Positions 1 to 10,683 of a DNA stretch of 64,000 nucleotides are shown one piece after another. The translations under genes were made by a program, and so were the position numbers. Source of the stretch: JAXMBN01 sp046349875 (GTDB lineage Bacteria > Planctomycetota > Planctomycetia > Pirellulales > Pirellulaceae). The stretch spans positions 44,329-108,328 of the forward strand of contig JAXMBN010000020.1 of assembly GCA_046349875.1 (NCBI GenBank), given 5' to 3'. Each line of letters opens with the position of its first letter. Position 1 is the stretch's first letter. The notes below the pieces were generated by a model. It saw only the letters and a program-made list of their open reading frames with translations, did not search any database and was not told the DNA's origin.

Positions 1-1
1 C

Positions 2-664
2 TCCGAATCAGCTCCTGCGGTCTTTCTCTCCTTCAAAGTGATTTGTGGTATAGCCTTCCTCTTCGTGAGCGGTGCTTTGTTTTCTTTGTTGGCTGGCATG
101 AACACCAACAGCTTAATCAAAGCGGCCATCTTGGGCGGAGCGGGATTCTACATTCCTGAATTGGCTCTTACGTTTTTGGGAATGAAACGCCGCAAAGCGA
201 TCTTCCAAGGACTGCCCGATGCTCTCGACCTTCTCGTCGTTTGCGTGGAAGCTGGCTTGGGTCTCGATCAAGCCCTTCGCAAAGTGGCAGAAGAAATGAA
301 AAAGAGCTATCGCATCCTTTCGGACGAAATCAGCCTTGCCAACTTGCATTTGCAGATGGGTCGCGCTCGCAATCAAGTGCTTCAAGACCTTGGAGCACGA
401 ACTGGGGTCGACGATTTGCGATCTCTTGCTTCGCTCTTGATTCAAGCCGACAAATTCGGATCCAGCGTGGCCAATGCCCTTCGCGTTCAAAGCGATTCGA
501 TGCGAACTCGCCGCCAACAGATCGCCGAAGAAAAAGCAGCCAAGACGGCTGTGAAGTTGATCTTCCCCCTCGTGATCTTCATTTTCCCTGGGGTGTTCGT
601 GGTACTCGTCGGACCCGCTGCGATTCAGATGGTTCGCGAAATGTTCCCAGCGATGAACCGCTAA
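2..664 (+). CDS. TadC-like type II secretion F-domain protein (5' partial)
   Basis: This is the C-terminal part of an inner-membrane platform protein of the tight-adherence (Tad/Flp) pilus type. The frame is open to the window edge, so the true start lies outside; a GTG at 38 is only internal. About 220 residues remain. A membrane helix comes first, then a cytoplasmic T2SSF helical bundle (start marked by LPDALDLLVVCVEAGLGLDQAL, cut here as LPDALDLLVV) and a final hydrophobic helix pair near KLIFPLVIFIFPGVFVV. TadC proteins have this layout of one F domain before the last helices. In Tad systems TadB and TadC sit together; the partner would lie upstream of the window. The C-terminus is intact, ending in a TAA stop. 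Family assignment is confident; the exact paralogue is inferred. Confidence 0.88.
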   Translation, partial: SESAPAVFLSFKVICGIAFLFVSGALFSLLAGMNTNSLIKAAILGGAGFYIPELALTFLGMKRRKAIFQGLPDALDLLVVCVEAGLGLDQALRKVAEEMKKSYRILSDEISLANLHLQMGRARNQVLQDLGARTGVDDLRSLASLLIQADKFGSSVANALRVQSDSMRTRRQQIAEEKAAKTAVKLIFPLVIFIFPGVFVVLVGPAAIQMVREMFPAMNR

Positions 665-722
665 ACGGCAGTTGATGAAAGCACTCGTCCGTTCCCCGAT
701 CGATGTGAATGGCTACATCGAT

Positions 723-1001
723 CTATCGAGGATAGGTGCTCCAAGGGTTTAGGCGAGACTTCACTTCTGATTGAAGTCGATTGCGGGATGCTTCTGGCAG
801 GGGAGTTGAGAATTCTCGGGGCCGTGCACCCACAACTTCAGGACCAATATCATTCAGAGGATATGGGTCGGTAAGAACAGCTCGCGCCTTCTGACGATCG
901 ATGCTCCCTTGGCCGAACTCGCGGCTTCCCCAGCGTCCCCAGGGACTGTTCTGGCAACCCACCAAGCAAACCAAAAGGAGAGAACCCGCGATCTTTTTCA
1001 T
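723..1001 (-). CDS. Small lipoprotein of unknown function
   Basis: A 92-residue protein starting MKKIAGSLLLVCLVGC: two lysines, a hydrophobic core and a lipobox ending in Cys16, so it is probably a lipid-anchored envelope protein. The mature part is short, polar and rich in Pro and Arg, with no domain I recognise. The ATG at 1001 is preferred over a TTG four codons upstream because an AAGGA lies about 11 bases before it and the signal peptide then starts normally. It faces the TadC-like gene (convergent). Small lipoproteins of this kind are common in planctomycetes; the function is unknown. Confidence 0.72.
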   Translation of the reverse strand: MKKIAGSLLLVCLVGCQNSPWGRWGSREFGQGSIDRQKARAVLTDPYPLNDIGPEVVGARPREFSTPLPEASRNRLQSEVKSRLNPWSTYPR

Positions 1002-1323
1002 GTTGGTATCCAATCCTTTGGATGCAGGGAACCGTACGGGGCCAATCCTAGGCCTCGCGCTCGTTGATTACCAGATCGAACTTCGATCGGTGCAACCATA
1101 AAGGAAAGCTAGCGATTTAGAAAAACCGGCATTCCTCTCTTCCGCATTGCCCGCATCCCCCCTAGAGTCGTTGCGATTGCCTTTTACCGTCCCACAATCC
1201 ATCCACAAGAGGGGAAACCTGGGGTTTTTCACCGATCGGTAGTTATGATGGAGAGTTCTTGAGATTCGGGGTGGAAAAGCCGCCTCCGACGGGGACGATC
1301 GAGTAAGTACAGAAAGTAGTGAC
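1002..1323. other. Intergenic region between divergent genes
   Basis: About 320 bases between a minus-strand lipoprotein gene and the plus-strand epimerase gene, so it should hold both promoters. I see no credible ORF, RNA gene or strong inverted repeat in it. Confidence 0.5.
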
Positions 1324-2377
1324 ATGCAGGTTTTGGTGACGGGTTCGAGTGGTTTGATTGGATCCGCTGCAGTGCGTCATTGGGATGCGTTAGGAGCCGA
1401 CGTTGTTGGAATCGACAACGACATGCGACGTGAATTTTTTGGTCCCAAAGGTAGCACCCAATGGAACCTGTCACGATTGCAGGCGGAGACCAAACGTTTT
1501 CGTCATGAGTCGATTGATATTCGTAGCCGTGACCAACTCGCTGATCTGTTCGGGCGGCATCGATTTGAGTTGATCATCCATTGCGCAGCTCAGCCTTCCC
1601 ACGACAAAGCCAAGGACATTCCGCTCATCGATTTCGATGTCAATGCAGTGGGAACGATCAATCTTCTCGAGGCAACAAGGCAATCGAACGCAGACGCAGT
1701 CTTCTGCCACATGAGCACCAACAAGGTCTATGGGGACGCTCCCACGAAGTCCCGCTCAAAGAACTGGAAACGCGATGGAGTATGCTCGCCCTGAAGATTT
1801 TCATGGCATCAACGAACAGTGCCGTATCGACCAAACGCTTCACTCTTTGTTCGGTGCGTCGAAGACTGCTGGGGGACATCGTAGCCCAAGAGTATGGCCG
1901 CTACTTTGGGATGAAAGTGGGTATCTTCCGTGGGGGCTGCCTCACCGGTGCATCGCATTCGGGAGTCGAACTCCATGGGTTCCTCTCCTATTTGGTGCAC
2001 GTGGCTGTGCATGGAAAACCGTATACGATTTTCGGTTACAAAGGCAAGCAAGTTCGCGATCAAATCGAGAGCTCGGATGTGGTTCGGCGCTTTTGAGTGT
2101 TATGCTAAGAACCCTCGGCCTGGCGAGGTTTTACAACCTCGGTGGCGGACGGGAGAATTGGCTTCCGTTTTGGAGTGCATCCAAATGATTCACGATGTAA
2201 GCCGTCATCGCATACACTACACGATCGGTGAAACCAATCGAACTGGCGACCACATCTGCTACATATCCGACCTTCTGCAAGTTTCAAGCTCACTATCCAG
2301 AATGGAGAATCCAACACAGCTTCTGCGACATTTTGAGCCAAATGATTGAAATGGAAGAACGCAAAAGCTTCTCGTAG
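1324..2377 (+). pseudogene. NAD-dependent sugar-nucleotide epimerase/dehydratase, frameshifted
   Basis: An extended short-chain dehydrogenase of about 350 residues. The N-terminus MQVLVTGSSGLIGS has the NAD-binding GxxGxxG motif, and HCAAQPSHDKA resembles CDP-paratose/CDP-tyvelose 2-epimerase relatives. The rest is present but spread over all three frames: GDAP, then EVPLKELETRW, then EYARPEDFHGINE, then DIVAQEYGRYFGMKVGIFR, then ECYAKNPRPGEV, then ASVLECIQMIHDVS, then a final stretch ending MIEMEERKSFS. At least seven one-base slips are needed, near 1742, 1777, 1870, 2087, 2130, 2157 and 2277; several are in short homopolymers (CCAACG read CCACG, GGGAG read GGAG). If restored it would act on a nucleotide-linked sugar for surface polysaccharide. 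No glycosyltransferase is next to it. It is either a sequencing artefact or a recent pseudogene. Confidence 0.85.
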
Positions 2378-2433
2378 CCTATTCCATAGATCCGGCAGCG
2401 ATTCCCATCAAGCAGAAATCGCTGAGTCCATAC

Positions 2434-5267
2434 TTGCAGCAACATCACTCATCGTCGACGCCTCTAACTTTTGGACCAAAGCCAGTGTTGGACGAAGATC
2501 AAAGCAATGTGTTGCTTCGCGAACTATCGCAGCAGTTTCGCGAACAGTGGTCGATACTGAAGACTCCTTCGCACGATGCCTTTCTGGAACGCGTGCCGAA
2601 AGAGCTTCGTACGCGCTTGATCGTCACATTGATTCAGGATGAGCTTGAACTTTCTATTTCGCGGACCACACAAGAATTTGCTCCGTCCGACATTCACGAA
2701 GATGACCGTCGCGCCGAACCACGACTCGAGTTCTTCCTCCTGCGTTATCCCGAACTACGACGCTCGTTTGATGCTTGCCGCGACTTGGCGATTTTTGAAT
2801 TTGCGATACGCCGCAACACGTTGAATCCTATCGAGATCGAACATTATTTGGAGATCCTCCCCGAGTATGCTCCGCAGTTGAAGAAGGACTTGATACGCAC
2901 AGATCAAAAGCTTCACGCGCACGCGCTCATGCCCGATCGATTCGAACCCTCGCGGCCAGGCGATTCGACGGTACCGGATGCTGCGGCCGGTCCCATTCAA
3001 ACGTGGCGACTCCCCAAGCAGCTCGGCAATTTTCAATTGCTCTCCTTGCTCGGACAAGGCGGAATGGGAACGGTCTTTCGAGCCCTCGATCTGCGAACAG
3101 GTGGAGTCTGTGCAGTCAAGGTAATGCGTCGGACAGACTCATGGAGCGTCTATCGATTCAATGAAGAGTTTCGCGCGCTATCGTCGTTGGATCACCCGAA
3201 CATAGCCAAGCTCTTTGAATCGTTTTCTGATCATGGTGTTCGCTATTTCTCCATGGAGCTGATCGAAGGTGGAGAACTGCGTCGATGGTGGGGCCGACGC
3301 AATCGAGGCGAACAGTGGGATGTACTAAAGCAAATTCTTTGGCAGATCGCATTGTCGATTCAATTCTTGCACAACCGTGGCATCACGCATGGTGACTTGA
3401 AGCCAGGCAATGTCATGGTGACCCGCCGTGGTCGCGCAGTGCTGCTCGACCTTGGGCTGGCAACGTTTGTCGACGACCTGATCGAAGGTTCGCGTCATGC
3501 TTCCGAAAGGCTCGTGGGCTCGCTCAACTATATGGCTCCCGAAGTCATCCTTGGAAAGCACGTCACTCGCGAAAGCGATTGGTATGGATTCGGAGCGATC
3601 ATTTGGGAATTGCTTCAAGGAGAGCCACCCAACCCACCTAGTTTCGAATCGCTCGACGACCTGCAAGATCCTTCTCGAAAAGCGACGCTTATCGATCAGT
3701 TGCGAAGCGAGCTCGAACGAACAGCGGCACCTGCAATCATTCAAGATCTCTGCTTGGACCTATTGAATCCGGATGAGTATGCACGTCCCAAGGCCAATGA
3801 AGTACTCGATCGGTTGCGTATTCCAACGCGATCCGCATGGATTCAGCCCAGCATGGCCAACCCGGCTCCGTTCGTTGGCCGAAGCGAAGAGATTCGGATG
3901 TTGCATGCGTTTCTTCAATCCTCCACCAAGACTCCTGGAAGCCGAATGGTTTTGCTGGAAGGTGATCAAGGTTTGGGAAGAACGCGATTAACCGAAGAAT
4001 GGTTGCGTCAGTGTTCATTGCAACAACCCTCATTCATCCTGCGGGCCGCTTGCAACTTTAAAGATGGAGCTCCCTTTCATCTGATCAACTCTTTGGTCCA
4101 ATCGTTCGTGGGACAATGGATTCGTCATGGACTCGAACCATTTGAAGAGTCCCCTTCGATTCAATCGATTGCCAAGGCCTTTCCTCAGTTCTCGCAAGTC
4201 GTCGATACGATCGAAGATAACGCGACTGGACCGAGCCAAGAACTGCGAGATCTGCAAGCGCTTCAAAGTGCTGCCGCTGCGTTTATTCGACTTATCTGCG
4301 ACCAGAGTCATCTGCGGTCGCTCTTTATTGCCATCGACAACGCGGAATACGCCGACAACGCAAGCTTGCGAGTACTGTTGGATTTATGGCGCCATTCTTC
4401 TGCATTTGCAGGCACGCTCATTGCAGTATATGCAACGAAAGATGCGCCCAAGAGTCCTGAGAAAGATGCTCTTTATCAAGAGTTATTTCCAGCTCCTTAA
4501 CCCACCCCAATGCTTGAAGCATGCTTTGCTCCACTTTCACCCCAGGAAAGTACACAGATCGCCGAACATCTTTGACGCGACCCGGTATGCCCGTGCAAGT
4601 CATCGATACACTGGGCGCGCAGGGCTTTGCCGAGTTGAGCCATGGAAATCCTCAACTACTGCATGAACTCATCCATTCGTTTTATGAAAACGATCCCACG
4701 GGAAATACTGGGGATTTCGAATGGAGGAGATGCGAGGTCAGGATGTGGAACGATTCCGCTTTCGAAGATTGCGTCGCGAAGCGAGGCAGATCATCGAGTT
4801 CTTGGCTGCGGGTTCGCGTTCCGTTTCATTTCAGCAGCTGCAATTGCAACGCGAGTGGGCCCCGAACGTCTGTTCCCATATCTCGGCGATCTCGCCTCTC
4901 AAAACTGGATCGAGTGGCAAGGTGTTTGGGCCTGATGTCCGCCTAGGATCAACCAAGACCTGCAAGAGCGGGTTTTGCGTTGGACTCCTGCCGATTGCAT
5001 CCAACGCCGGCACGCAAGGTTGGCACAGTCGTTCTTCGTACTAGAAGCCGAAAAGCAATGGCCCGGAGATCGCTTTTCATTTCGAACAAGCTAAGATGCG
5101 AAGGGCGACCGATGCGTACTTGGAAGCAGCGAATCAAGCGATCGGTTCGGGGAAGGTCGATGATGCGGTGAACTATGTAGCAAAGGCATCAAGCTTTGAT
5201 GGGCTCAACCGACACCAACGCGGATTTCGTTCAGCAAATCCGCAAGAAGATTGCCTTGCAGTCCTAA
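2434..5267 (+). pseudogene. PknK-like Ser/Thr protein kinase fused to an ATPase domain, frameshifted at the 3' end
   Basis: The first 688 codons are intact. They hold a helical leader (about residues 1-195), a Hanks-type kinase domain (about 200-470) and an AAA/STAND-type ATPase domain (from about 485). Kinase landmarks: glycine loop GQGGMG near 206, lysine in CAVKVM, catalytic loop HGDLKPGN instead of HRDxKPxN, DLG instead of DFG, then an APE motif. The P-loop is GDQGLGRT, with Arg where Lys is usual; a Walker B-like LFIAIDNAE is near 628. After the stop at 4500 similarity goes on in other frames (QVIDTLGAQGFAELSHGNP, VERFRFRRLRREARQIIEF, DAYLEAANQAIGSGKVDDA) to a natural stop at 5267, so several indels lie between 4490 and 5230. 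The start is uncertain: 2434 is TTG and GTG codons follow. It ends four bases inside the opposing gene. Confidence 0.85.
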
Positions 5268-7336
5268 AGCCAACCCAGCTTGGACAATTGTTCAATGGTG
5301 GGTGGGCATACCCGCACCATCACAAATGGTTTCGGCAACGGTACCACGATCAATCGACTTCGGCGTTGAACATTGATGGGGGACAAGAACCGCAATCGTT
5401 CGGTGATCGATTCGACGGTTTCTCCTTCTTGGATTGGCAATAGGCGTATCTGACTAGCATATCTTCGCGTTTCGGGAACGGTCAGCCAAAGCGTCTTTTG
5501 GTCGATGACGGCTAACTCGAGCACATACTTCTCGCGAATCTCTCGCGAAAGCTGGGATTGAAATCGCGGTCCTTCTCCAAAAAGATATCTTCGGTGCTCG
5601 GCGTCACGCCATGCCTCCAGAGACTCATCCAATCGACCACAAGATCGATATTGCGATCTTTTGCAGCCCGAACCAAGCTCGCGATGACGGGGCGTCGCTG
5701 TGGGTTCTCGCCCGCTTTGATCAGGTTTCGGTTCGATTTTGCCAACATCCAACCCGACACCAAGCGATTCGACATGGTATCCCGATAGAGGTGGTTTCCC
5801 TTACGGCGACACGAATACGATCCAAAGCAACTGCGAGGCGAGCCTGATCGAGCACTCGGGCTGCGGGCTGCCAGACGATTTTGCTTCCTTCGATCTTCCA
5901 ATGGATCGATTCATCGGGGAGAAGAAGGCTCAGCGATTTCCCTAAGGCTTCATAGTTCGCCGGATCAACCAACCTTCTGATCGTCCAATTGGGAAGCCTC
6001 TTCGCGCATGATTTCGTCCGACGCCGCAATGTAGACCAACCCTGATTCGTCGTAATGCGGCAATCCCAAACCCATCGGATCCAGTGATTGCTTGGCCAAG
6101 TCTTGGATAGAAAGGTCCGTTGCATCGATCGATAGTTGGCTTGCTGGTGAGTGTCCAATGGTCGCTATGGATTCAAAATCGAGAAAGACCCCTGTTCCTA
6201 CGAGATTGGAAAGGACCGCAGCAAACTCGGACAATGAACGTCAAACGGAGACGTGAACCACCAACTCCATGCCAACTTTAGATCAGGCTTGGTGGCGGGC
6301 GGGGCGGGGTGCGATGAGGCTGCAAATTCAATGACTTCCTCGGGTGGCTTCTTCAATTTCACTCGGTTCAATCGTGCCTGCTGCATCCGACACGTCCGAT
6401 TCAAACTTGCGGCTGAGGCCGCCGAATTTCTGGAAGATTTGTGGAATCACAATTTCTTGATCGGCATCGGCCTGGGCGACTTGGTGGTGGTGCAGTCGTC
6501 GCTGGTTCGACGATGGGGGGGCGGAACGGGCTTCTCTTGGTTATCGACGACATCGATTTTTCAGGCATCGTCGTTTCATTGGGACGCCGCCGCTGGCGTT
6601 TCGGTGGTAATCTCTTCAAGTGGTTGGGTTCGCAGCAACATTTGGTTGACCACTTCGGTGGGCGTTGCATTGGGTCTTGCGGAATCAGAATTCTTGGTTT
6701 GGCTGGTGGTGTCGCGGGGTCGACAATAGGTATCGGTGTATTTTGTTGGGTAGCTTGTTGGCCGTCTCACGGTTGTTGAGGCTCTTCATGAGCAAAGCGA
6801 ACAACACGAAGATGCTTCCTGCGGCAATCAATCCCGCCAACACCTAAAGCGGCGACAAAAAAGAATTCGCCATCGAGGCTTGGTTAGTGGTCTTCGCGGT
6901 TCGCGACGAAGCAACCGGGTGGGCTCTTCCACAACGGAGGGGCCACGTCATTGGCGGTGGTGGTTCCACCAAACGGCTCTAACCGAAATTCCTCTTCCTC
7001 GTCGACCTTCCAGGCATTAGGAGGATCGACCAATGTCTTTTCGATTACTTGGGAACTGGAAAGCTGAGCTTGACCGGTTTGTTCTTCACGGTGAGCTGCC
7101 AAAGCCTGGTCGAGATCATTGGCCCAATCGTCATCCACGCTCTTCGTAATGGATACCGAATCGGCCACCATGCCAGGAGGAGGGGTGAAGAGTACCTTGC
7201 GTTGACTGGGAATCGCGATGGGATTTTTGCAACGAGGGCAGGGGACGATTTGTCCCGCCAATCGCTCGTTTTTGACCAGGATCTTCCCTTGGCATGAAGA
7301 GCATGTCACTGAAAGAGGATCCACAGGCTTATCCAT
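5264..7336 (-). pseudogene. Zinc-ribbon, single-span membrane protein, frameshifted
   Basis: Reading from 7336, an intact 150-codon N-terminus carries a zinc ribbon (CSSC about 20 residues before CPRC) and acidic, low-complexity sequence. A frame change near 6885 leads to a membrane helix (LAGLIAAGSIFVLFALL), a proline-rich linker, then a folded C-terminal half in scattered frames: LSNLVGTGVFLDFESIATI, VDPANYEALGKSLSLLLP, RRPVIASLVRAAKDRNIDLVV, ending IEQLSKLGWL. Together this is about 650-690 residues. Planctomycetes encode many proteins with a short zinc ribbon, one membrane helix and an exported domain; the C-terminal domain here is not one I can name. Many one-base slips occur between 5500 and 6900. 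It converges on the kinase gene, their stop codons overlapping by four bases. Confidence 0.7.
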
Positions 7337-7678
7337 TCACAAAACTTGAGAAAAACGGAAAGCGTCCCCGATCGTCATCGATCCTGGATCGCAGCCAAGA
7401 CGCGGCATGGCCAAGTGTCGCCGGGCCGTCCGAAACAATCTTCTTTAGTTTATGATTTTCGTCACATCCAGACATCAAAATTCGCTTGGATTTGTGCATT
7501 TTGAATGGGTAACGCGAGGATAAACCATCGGTATCCTTGATTCGTCGCTGTGCTTGGGCGGGTCCTCTTTGACCGGCAGGATAGGGAAGCGGCCGAGGGC
7601 ATCGCGAGAAAGTGTGGCTGGACCTTTCGTCGTCCAACATCGTGGCGGCTTCGATACGTTTCAAGCTGGCAATGAACG
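7337..7678. other. Intergenic region between divergent genes
   Basis: About 340 bases between the minus-strand zinc-ribbon gene and the plus-strand TerC-like gene. A minus-strand ORF spans it but lacks coding character. Promoters for both neighbours are expected here; I see no clear site. Confidence 0.45.
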
Positions 7679-8539
7679 GTGAGTAATTTGATGGATACCG
7701 CGATGGGAATCGCATGGGGCAACTTTTGTACTTTTGGGAAACTTCCAGTAAGATGGCATCCGGAAGGATGGATGGGTGCAGCCATTGCGTTGATCGCTTT
7801 GGCAGCGATGGAGATCGTGCTGGGCATCGACAACATCATCTTTATTTCCATCATTACAGGCAAATTGCCAGCAGAGCAGCAACCTAGTGCGAGAAGATGG
7901 GGACTGATCCTTGCCTTGGGCATGCGAATCGGGCTGCTATGTTCGCTTTATTGATCATGAATTTGGTTCACCCCATCTTTAAGCCTGAGTAGTTTCGCTC
8001 CCACCACGGCTTGGTACGAATGGCTGATGGAGGCGGAGAACACCCAGGTCAATGAAGTTCCGCGGTGACTACTTTGATCGTTGGGGGGCTTTTCCTTCTC
8101 GTGAAGAGCGGTAAAAGAAATCCATGCCTTGATCGAAGGCATGAAGACGGTTCCGATGGCACTGCCAAGAAGCCTTCATTCATGAGTGTGTTGATTCAGA
8201 TTGCGATGCTGGACATCGTTTTCTCGTTGGATTCGGTGATCACGGCCGTGGGAATGGCGGGAAGACCTATGGGTGATGGTGACCGCCGTGATTATCGCGG
8301 TTGGAGTGATGCTGATCTTTGCCCAATCAAGTTTCGCTTTTTGCTCAACGCAATCCTACCGTGAAGATGTTGGCTCTTTCCTTTTTGTTGATGATCGGGG
8401 TCATGCTCTTGGCAGACGGCCTGGGAACGCACGTCGCTAAAGGCTATGTCTATTTTGCAAATGACCTTTCCTCTTGGTGCAGTACTTCAACATGCGGGTC
8501 GAAAAAGAAAGGTGGACTTGCTTTCTTGCATTAGAATGA
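7679..8539 (+). pseudogene. TerC/YoaE-family integral membrane protein, frameshifted
   Basis: A polytopic inner-membrane protein of the TerC family, whose members are linked to metal-ion homeostasis and tellurium resistance. The two family hallmarks are present: EIVLGIDNIIFISI in the first helix and DIVFSLDSVITAVGM in the middle, each with a membrane Asp. The protein reads through at least five frame changes: near 7940, 7985, 8065, 8110 and 8265-8340. The restored tail is [26 protein letters not shown] and a last stretch ending RWTCFLALE at 8539. The start is a GTG at 7679 or a nearby in-frame ATG at 7691. Restored length is about 285 residues, slightly long for the family. An adjacent hairpin follows the stop. 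Confidence 0.85.
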
Positions 8540-8586
8540 AGCGGGCCACCCATCAGGTCTCGCCAACTGGGCTGCCGAAATTTTTC

Positions 8587-8617
8587 ATCGGTGCGTGCGT
8601 TGTTTGCACGCACCGAT
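8587..8617 (+). terminator. Candidate terminator after the TerC-like gene
   Basis: A perfect 12-base stem (ATCGGTGCGTGC / GCACGCACCGAT) with a 7-base loop, followed by a pyrimidine stretch CCTTCTTC rather than a clean T run. It lies 48 bases after the restored TerC stop. It also argues that the next gene starts downstream of it. Confidence 0.6.
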
Positions 8618-8712
8618 CCTTCTTCGCGACACTTCGTTCGAGAATGACACCATGGCACCTCCTAAGCTCCCCGTGTGCCAGGGCAGAGGCGAACGATGAC
8701 GACGGTCTTCGC

Positions 8713-9759
8713 ATGCGCACAACCATGCCATTGAAAATGCTGGAAGGGTTTTGCCAACGCATGGGAACAGGATTGCGATCGGGTGTAGATCTCTTACGGT
8801 TACTGGATGCAGAGTCACGGCAAGGCTCTTCGACTCATCGGGAAGCGACCAAACATGTGATCGATAAGATTCGCAAAGGACTTACGCTGGCCGATTCGAT
8901 GAAAAGCGTTGGTCGCTACTACCCGCATATGCTCGTTCAAATGGTGACTGCAGGAGAGGCTGGGGGTGGCCTAGAGCGAATTTTCTTGTACATGTCGGAA
9001 TACTATCGCGACCTTCGCACTTCGCGCAATGATTTTCTTCAACGCCTTAGCTGGCCGGTTATTCAACTTGTCCTTGCGTTTCTCATCATCAGTCTCGTCA
9101 TCGTCATTCAGGGATTCTTGGGCCCTGAAAATCCAGGCCCGAACGATCTTGTATTTGATGCCTCAGGTTTAGGCCTCCGCGGCATGAGCGGACTGATGAT
9201 CTTTTGGGCGTTCATCCTGATCGTTCTGGGAACGATGGGAGTCATTGCTTATGGTATCTGGAAGAACTGGTTTCAAGCTCATCGTTTGCTCGTGCCTATC
9301 GCGATCAAGATTCCAGTCATCGGTACCGTCCTTGCAACGACCGCTTTATCGCGGCTATCGATGACCTTGGCGATGTTGCTCAACGCTGGAGTCGAAGCCA
9401 AACGTTGTTTACGGGAAGCGTTTCGAAGCACAGGCAATCATTACTACCTGGGTGGACTACCGGCTGCGGAAGCACAGATCGTCAAAGGATCTTCCTTTGC
9501 GGAGGCCTTCGATGCTTCGCAAGTCCTACCGAACGACTTCGTCCGTTCGATCGAGGTGGGCGAACTCAGAGGTACAGAGACCTATTCCTTGGAACGCCTA
9601 GCCCACGACTACAACGCTAAAGCGAAAACTGCTTTGGCACAACTCGCAATGTCTGCCAGCGTCGCCATCTGGATGGCCATTTCCTTGTTCTTGATCTTTA
9701 TGATCATTCGCATGTTTATGAGCTACGTCAATGTGCTCAACAATGCAGGAAAGATGTAG
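8713..9759 (+). CDS. Type II secretion system F family protein (GspF/PilC-like)
   Basis: A 348-residue inner-membrane platform protein of type II secretion or type IV pili. It has two T2SSF domains: the first begins LEGFCQRMGTGLRSGVDLLRLL, the second begins ALSRLSMTLAMLLNAGVEA. Membrane helices follow at about residues 115-140, 160-190 and the C-terminus (VAIWMAISLFLIFMIIRMFM). The glutamates in GEAGGGLE and VGELRGTE match the conserved G-E-x-x-G motifs after each helical bundle. The open frame begins at 8446, but that part lies inside the TerC tail and the hairpin, so I place the start at ATG 8713; ATG 8647 is an alternative, and neither has a strong ribosome site. No ATPase or pilin gene is adjacent. 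Confidence 0.87.
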   Translation: MRTTMPLKMLEGFCQRMGTGLRSGVDLLRLLDAESRQGSSTHREATKHVIDKIRKGLTLADSMKSVGRYYPHMLVQMVTAGEAGGGLERIFLYMSEYYRDLRTSRNDFLQRLSWPVIQLVLAFLIISLVIVIQGFLGPENPGPNDLVFDASGLGLRGMSGLMIFWAFILIVLGTMGVIAYGIWKNWFQAHRLLVPIAIKIPVIGTVLATTALSRLSMTLAMLLNAGVEAKRCLREAFRSTGNHYYLGGLPAAEAQIVKGSSFAEAFDASQVLPNDFVRSIEVGELRGTETYSLERLAHDYNAKAKTALAQLAMSASVAIWMAISLFLIFMIIRMFMSYVNVLNNAGKM

Positions 9760-9829
9760 CCGTATCGACGATGGAGGTCGTCGACCGTGCAACGATGGTA
9801 GGTAAAGGATTCCTAAGGATTTAGACGAC

Positions 9830-10636
9830 GTGCCAAGAGTATTTCATACGACCGACATTCAAGGTGAGATGATCTTGCTGGGTACAGGAACCAGTGTGGG
9901 TGTTCCTGTCATCGGGTGTGCGTGCGATGTCTGCCGAAGTACCAATCCCCATAACCGTAGAACGCGATGTTCCGCGATCCTAGGACTCCCGCAAGGGAAC
10001 CTACTCATCGATACCTCGCCCGATTTACGCTTTCAGCTTTTGCGTGAAAGCATCGGTGTGGTTCATGCGGTTGTTTATACGCATGAACACGTCGACCATT
10101 TATATGGACTGGACGAGCTTCGGTTGTTTCCTTTTGCGATTGGAGCACCTGTCCCGTTGTATTGCGAGGCCCAGGTAGAGGATCGCATTCGGATCGCATT
10201 CGACTATGCATTCATGGACCGACCTGAGACTCACCCAGGATCGGTTCCGCGATTGGAGTTGCGTCGCATCGATACAAACCCCTTCGATGTCTTGGGAGCA
10301 ACCTTGCAACCCATTCGCATGCAACATGGTCCCTACTTTCAAGTTCTTGGGTTTCGGATCGGGAATGTCGCCTATTGCACAGACACCAATTTCATTCCGG
10401 AAGAGTCCATGCGATTGCTGGAGGGATTGGACGTGCTCGTCCTGGATACTTTGCGAACGGCCCCACACCCGACCCACTTCAGCTTGGAAGAATCGGTGGA
10501 AGTTGCCAATCGACTTCGCCCCAAAATGACCTATCTCACGCATGTTTCGCACGAATTGGAGTACGATGCGACCAACGCGTGGCTACCAGACCACATTCAA
10601 TTGGCTTACGATGGACAGAGAATTCCGTTAACGTAA
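9830..10636 (+). CDS. PhnP-like metallo-beta-lactamase-fold hydrolase
   Basis: A 268-residue cytoplasmic metallohydrolase. The metal motif HEHVDH is present, with further ligands in the Asp of CTDTNF and the His of LTHVSHE. The start of the fold (ILLGTGTSVGVPVIGCACDVC) contains a pair of cysteines as in PhnP, the phosphoribosyl 1,2-cyclic phosphate phosphodiesterase group, where they bind a structural zinc. There are no other phosphonate genes here, so the substrate is not known; related proteins also act on other cyclic phosphates or lipoate precursors. The start is GTG at 9830; an ATG at 9869 would drop 13 residues. The next gene follows after 47 bases. Confidence 0.83.
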   Translation: MPRVFHTTDIQGEMILLGTGTSVGVPVIGCACDVCRSTNPHNRRTRCSAILGLPQGNLLIDTSPDLRFQLLRESIGVVHAVVYTHEHVDHLYGLDELRLFPFAIGAPVPLYCEAQVEDRIRIAFDYAFMDRPETHPGSVPRLELRRIDTNPFDVLGATLQPIRMQHGPYFQVLGFRIGNVAYCTDTNFIPEESMRLLEGLDVLVLDTLRTAPHPTHFSLEESVEVANRLRPKMTYLTHVSHELEYDATNAWLPDHIQLAYDGQRIPLT

Positions 10637-10683
10637 ATCAGCTTATTGATCCTTCCATTCCTACCTTCTCGTCGAGAAACATC

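Noticed and set aside
8446..8712. Upstream extension of the GspF-like open frame, about 89 codons
   Set aside because: It overlaps the end of the TerC-like gene and the hairpin at 8587-8617, and does not look like the family.
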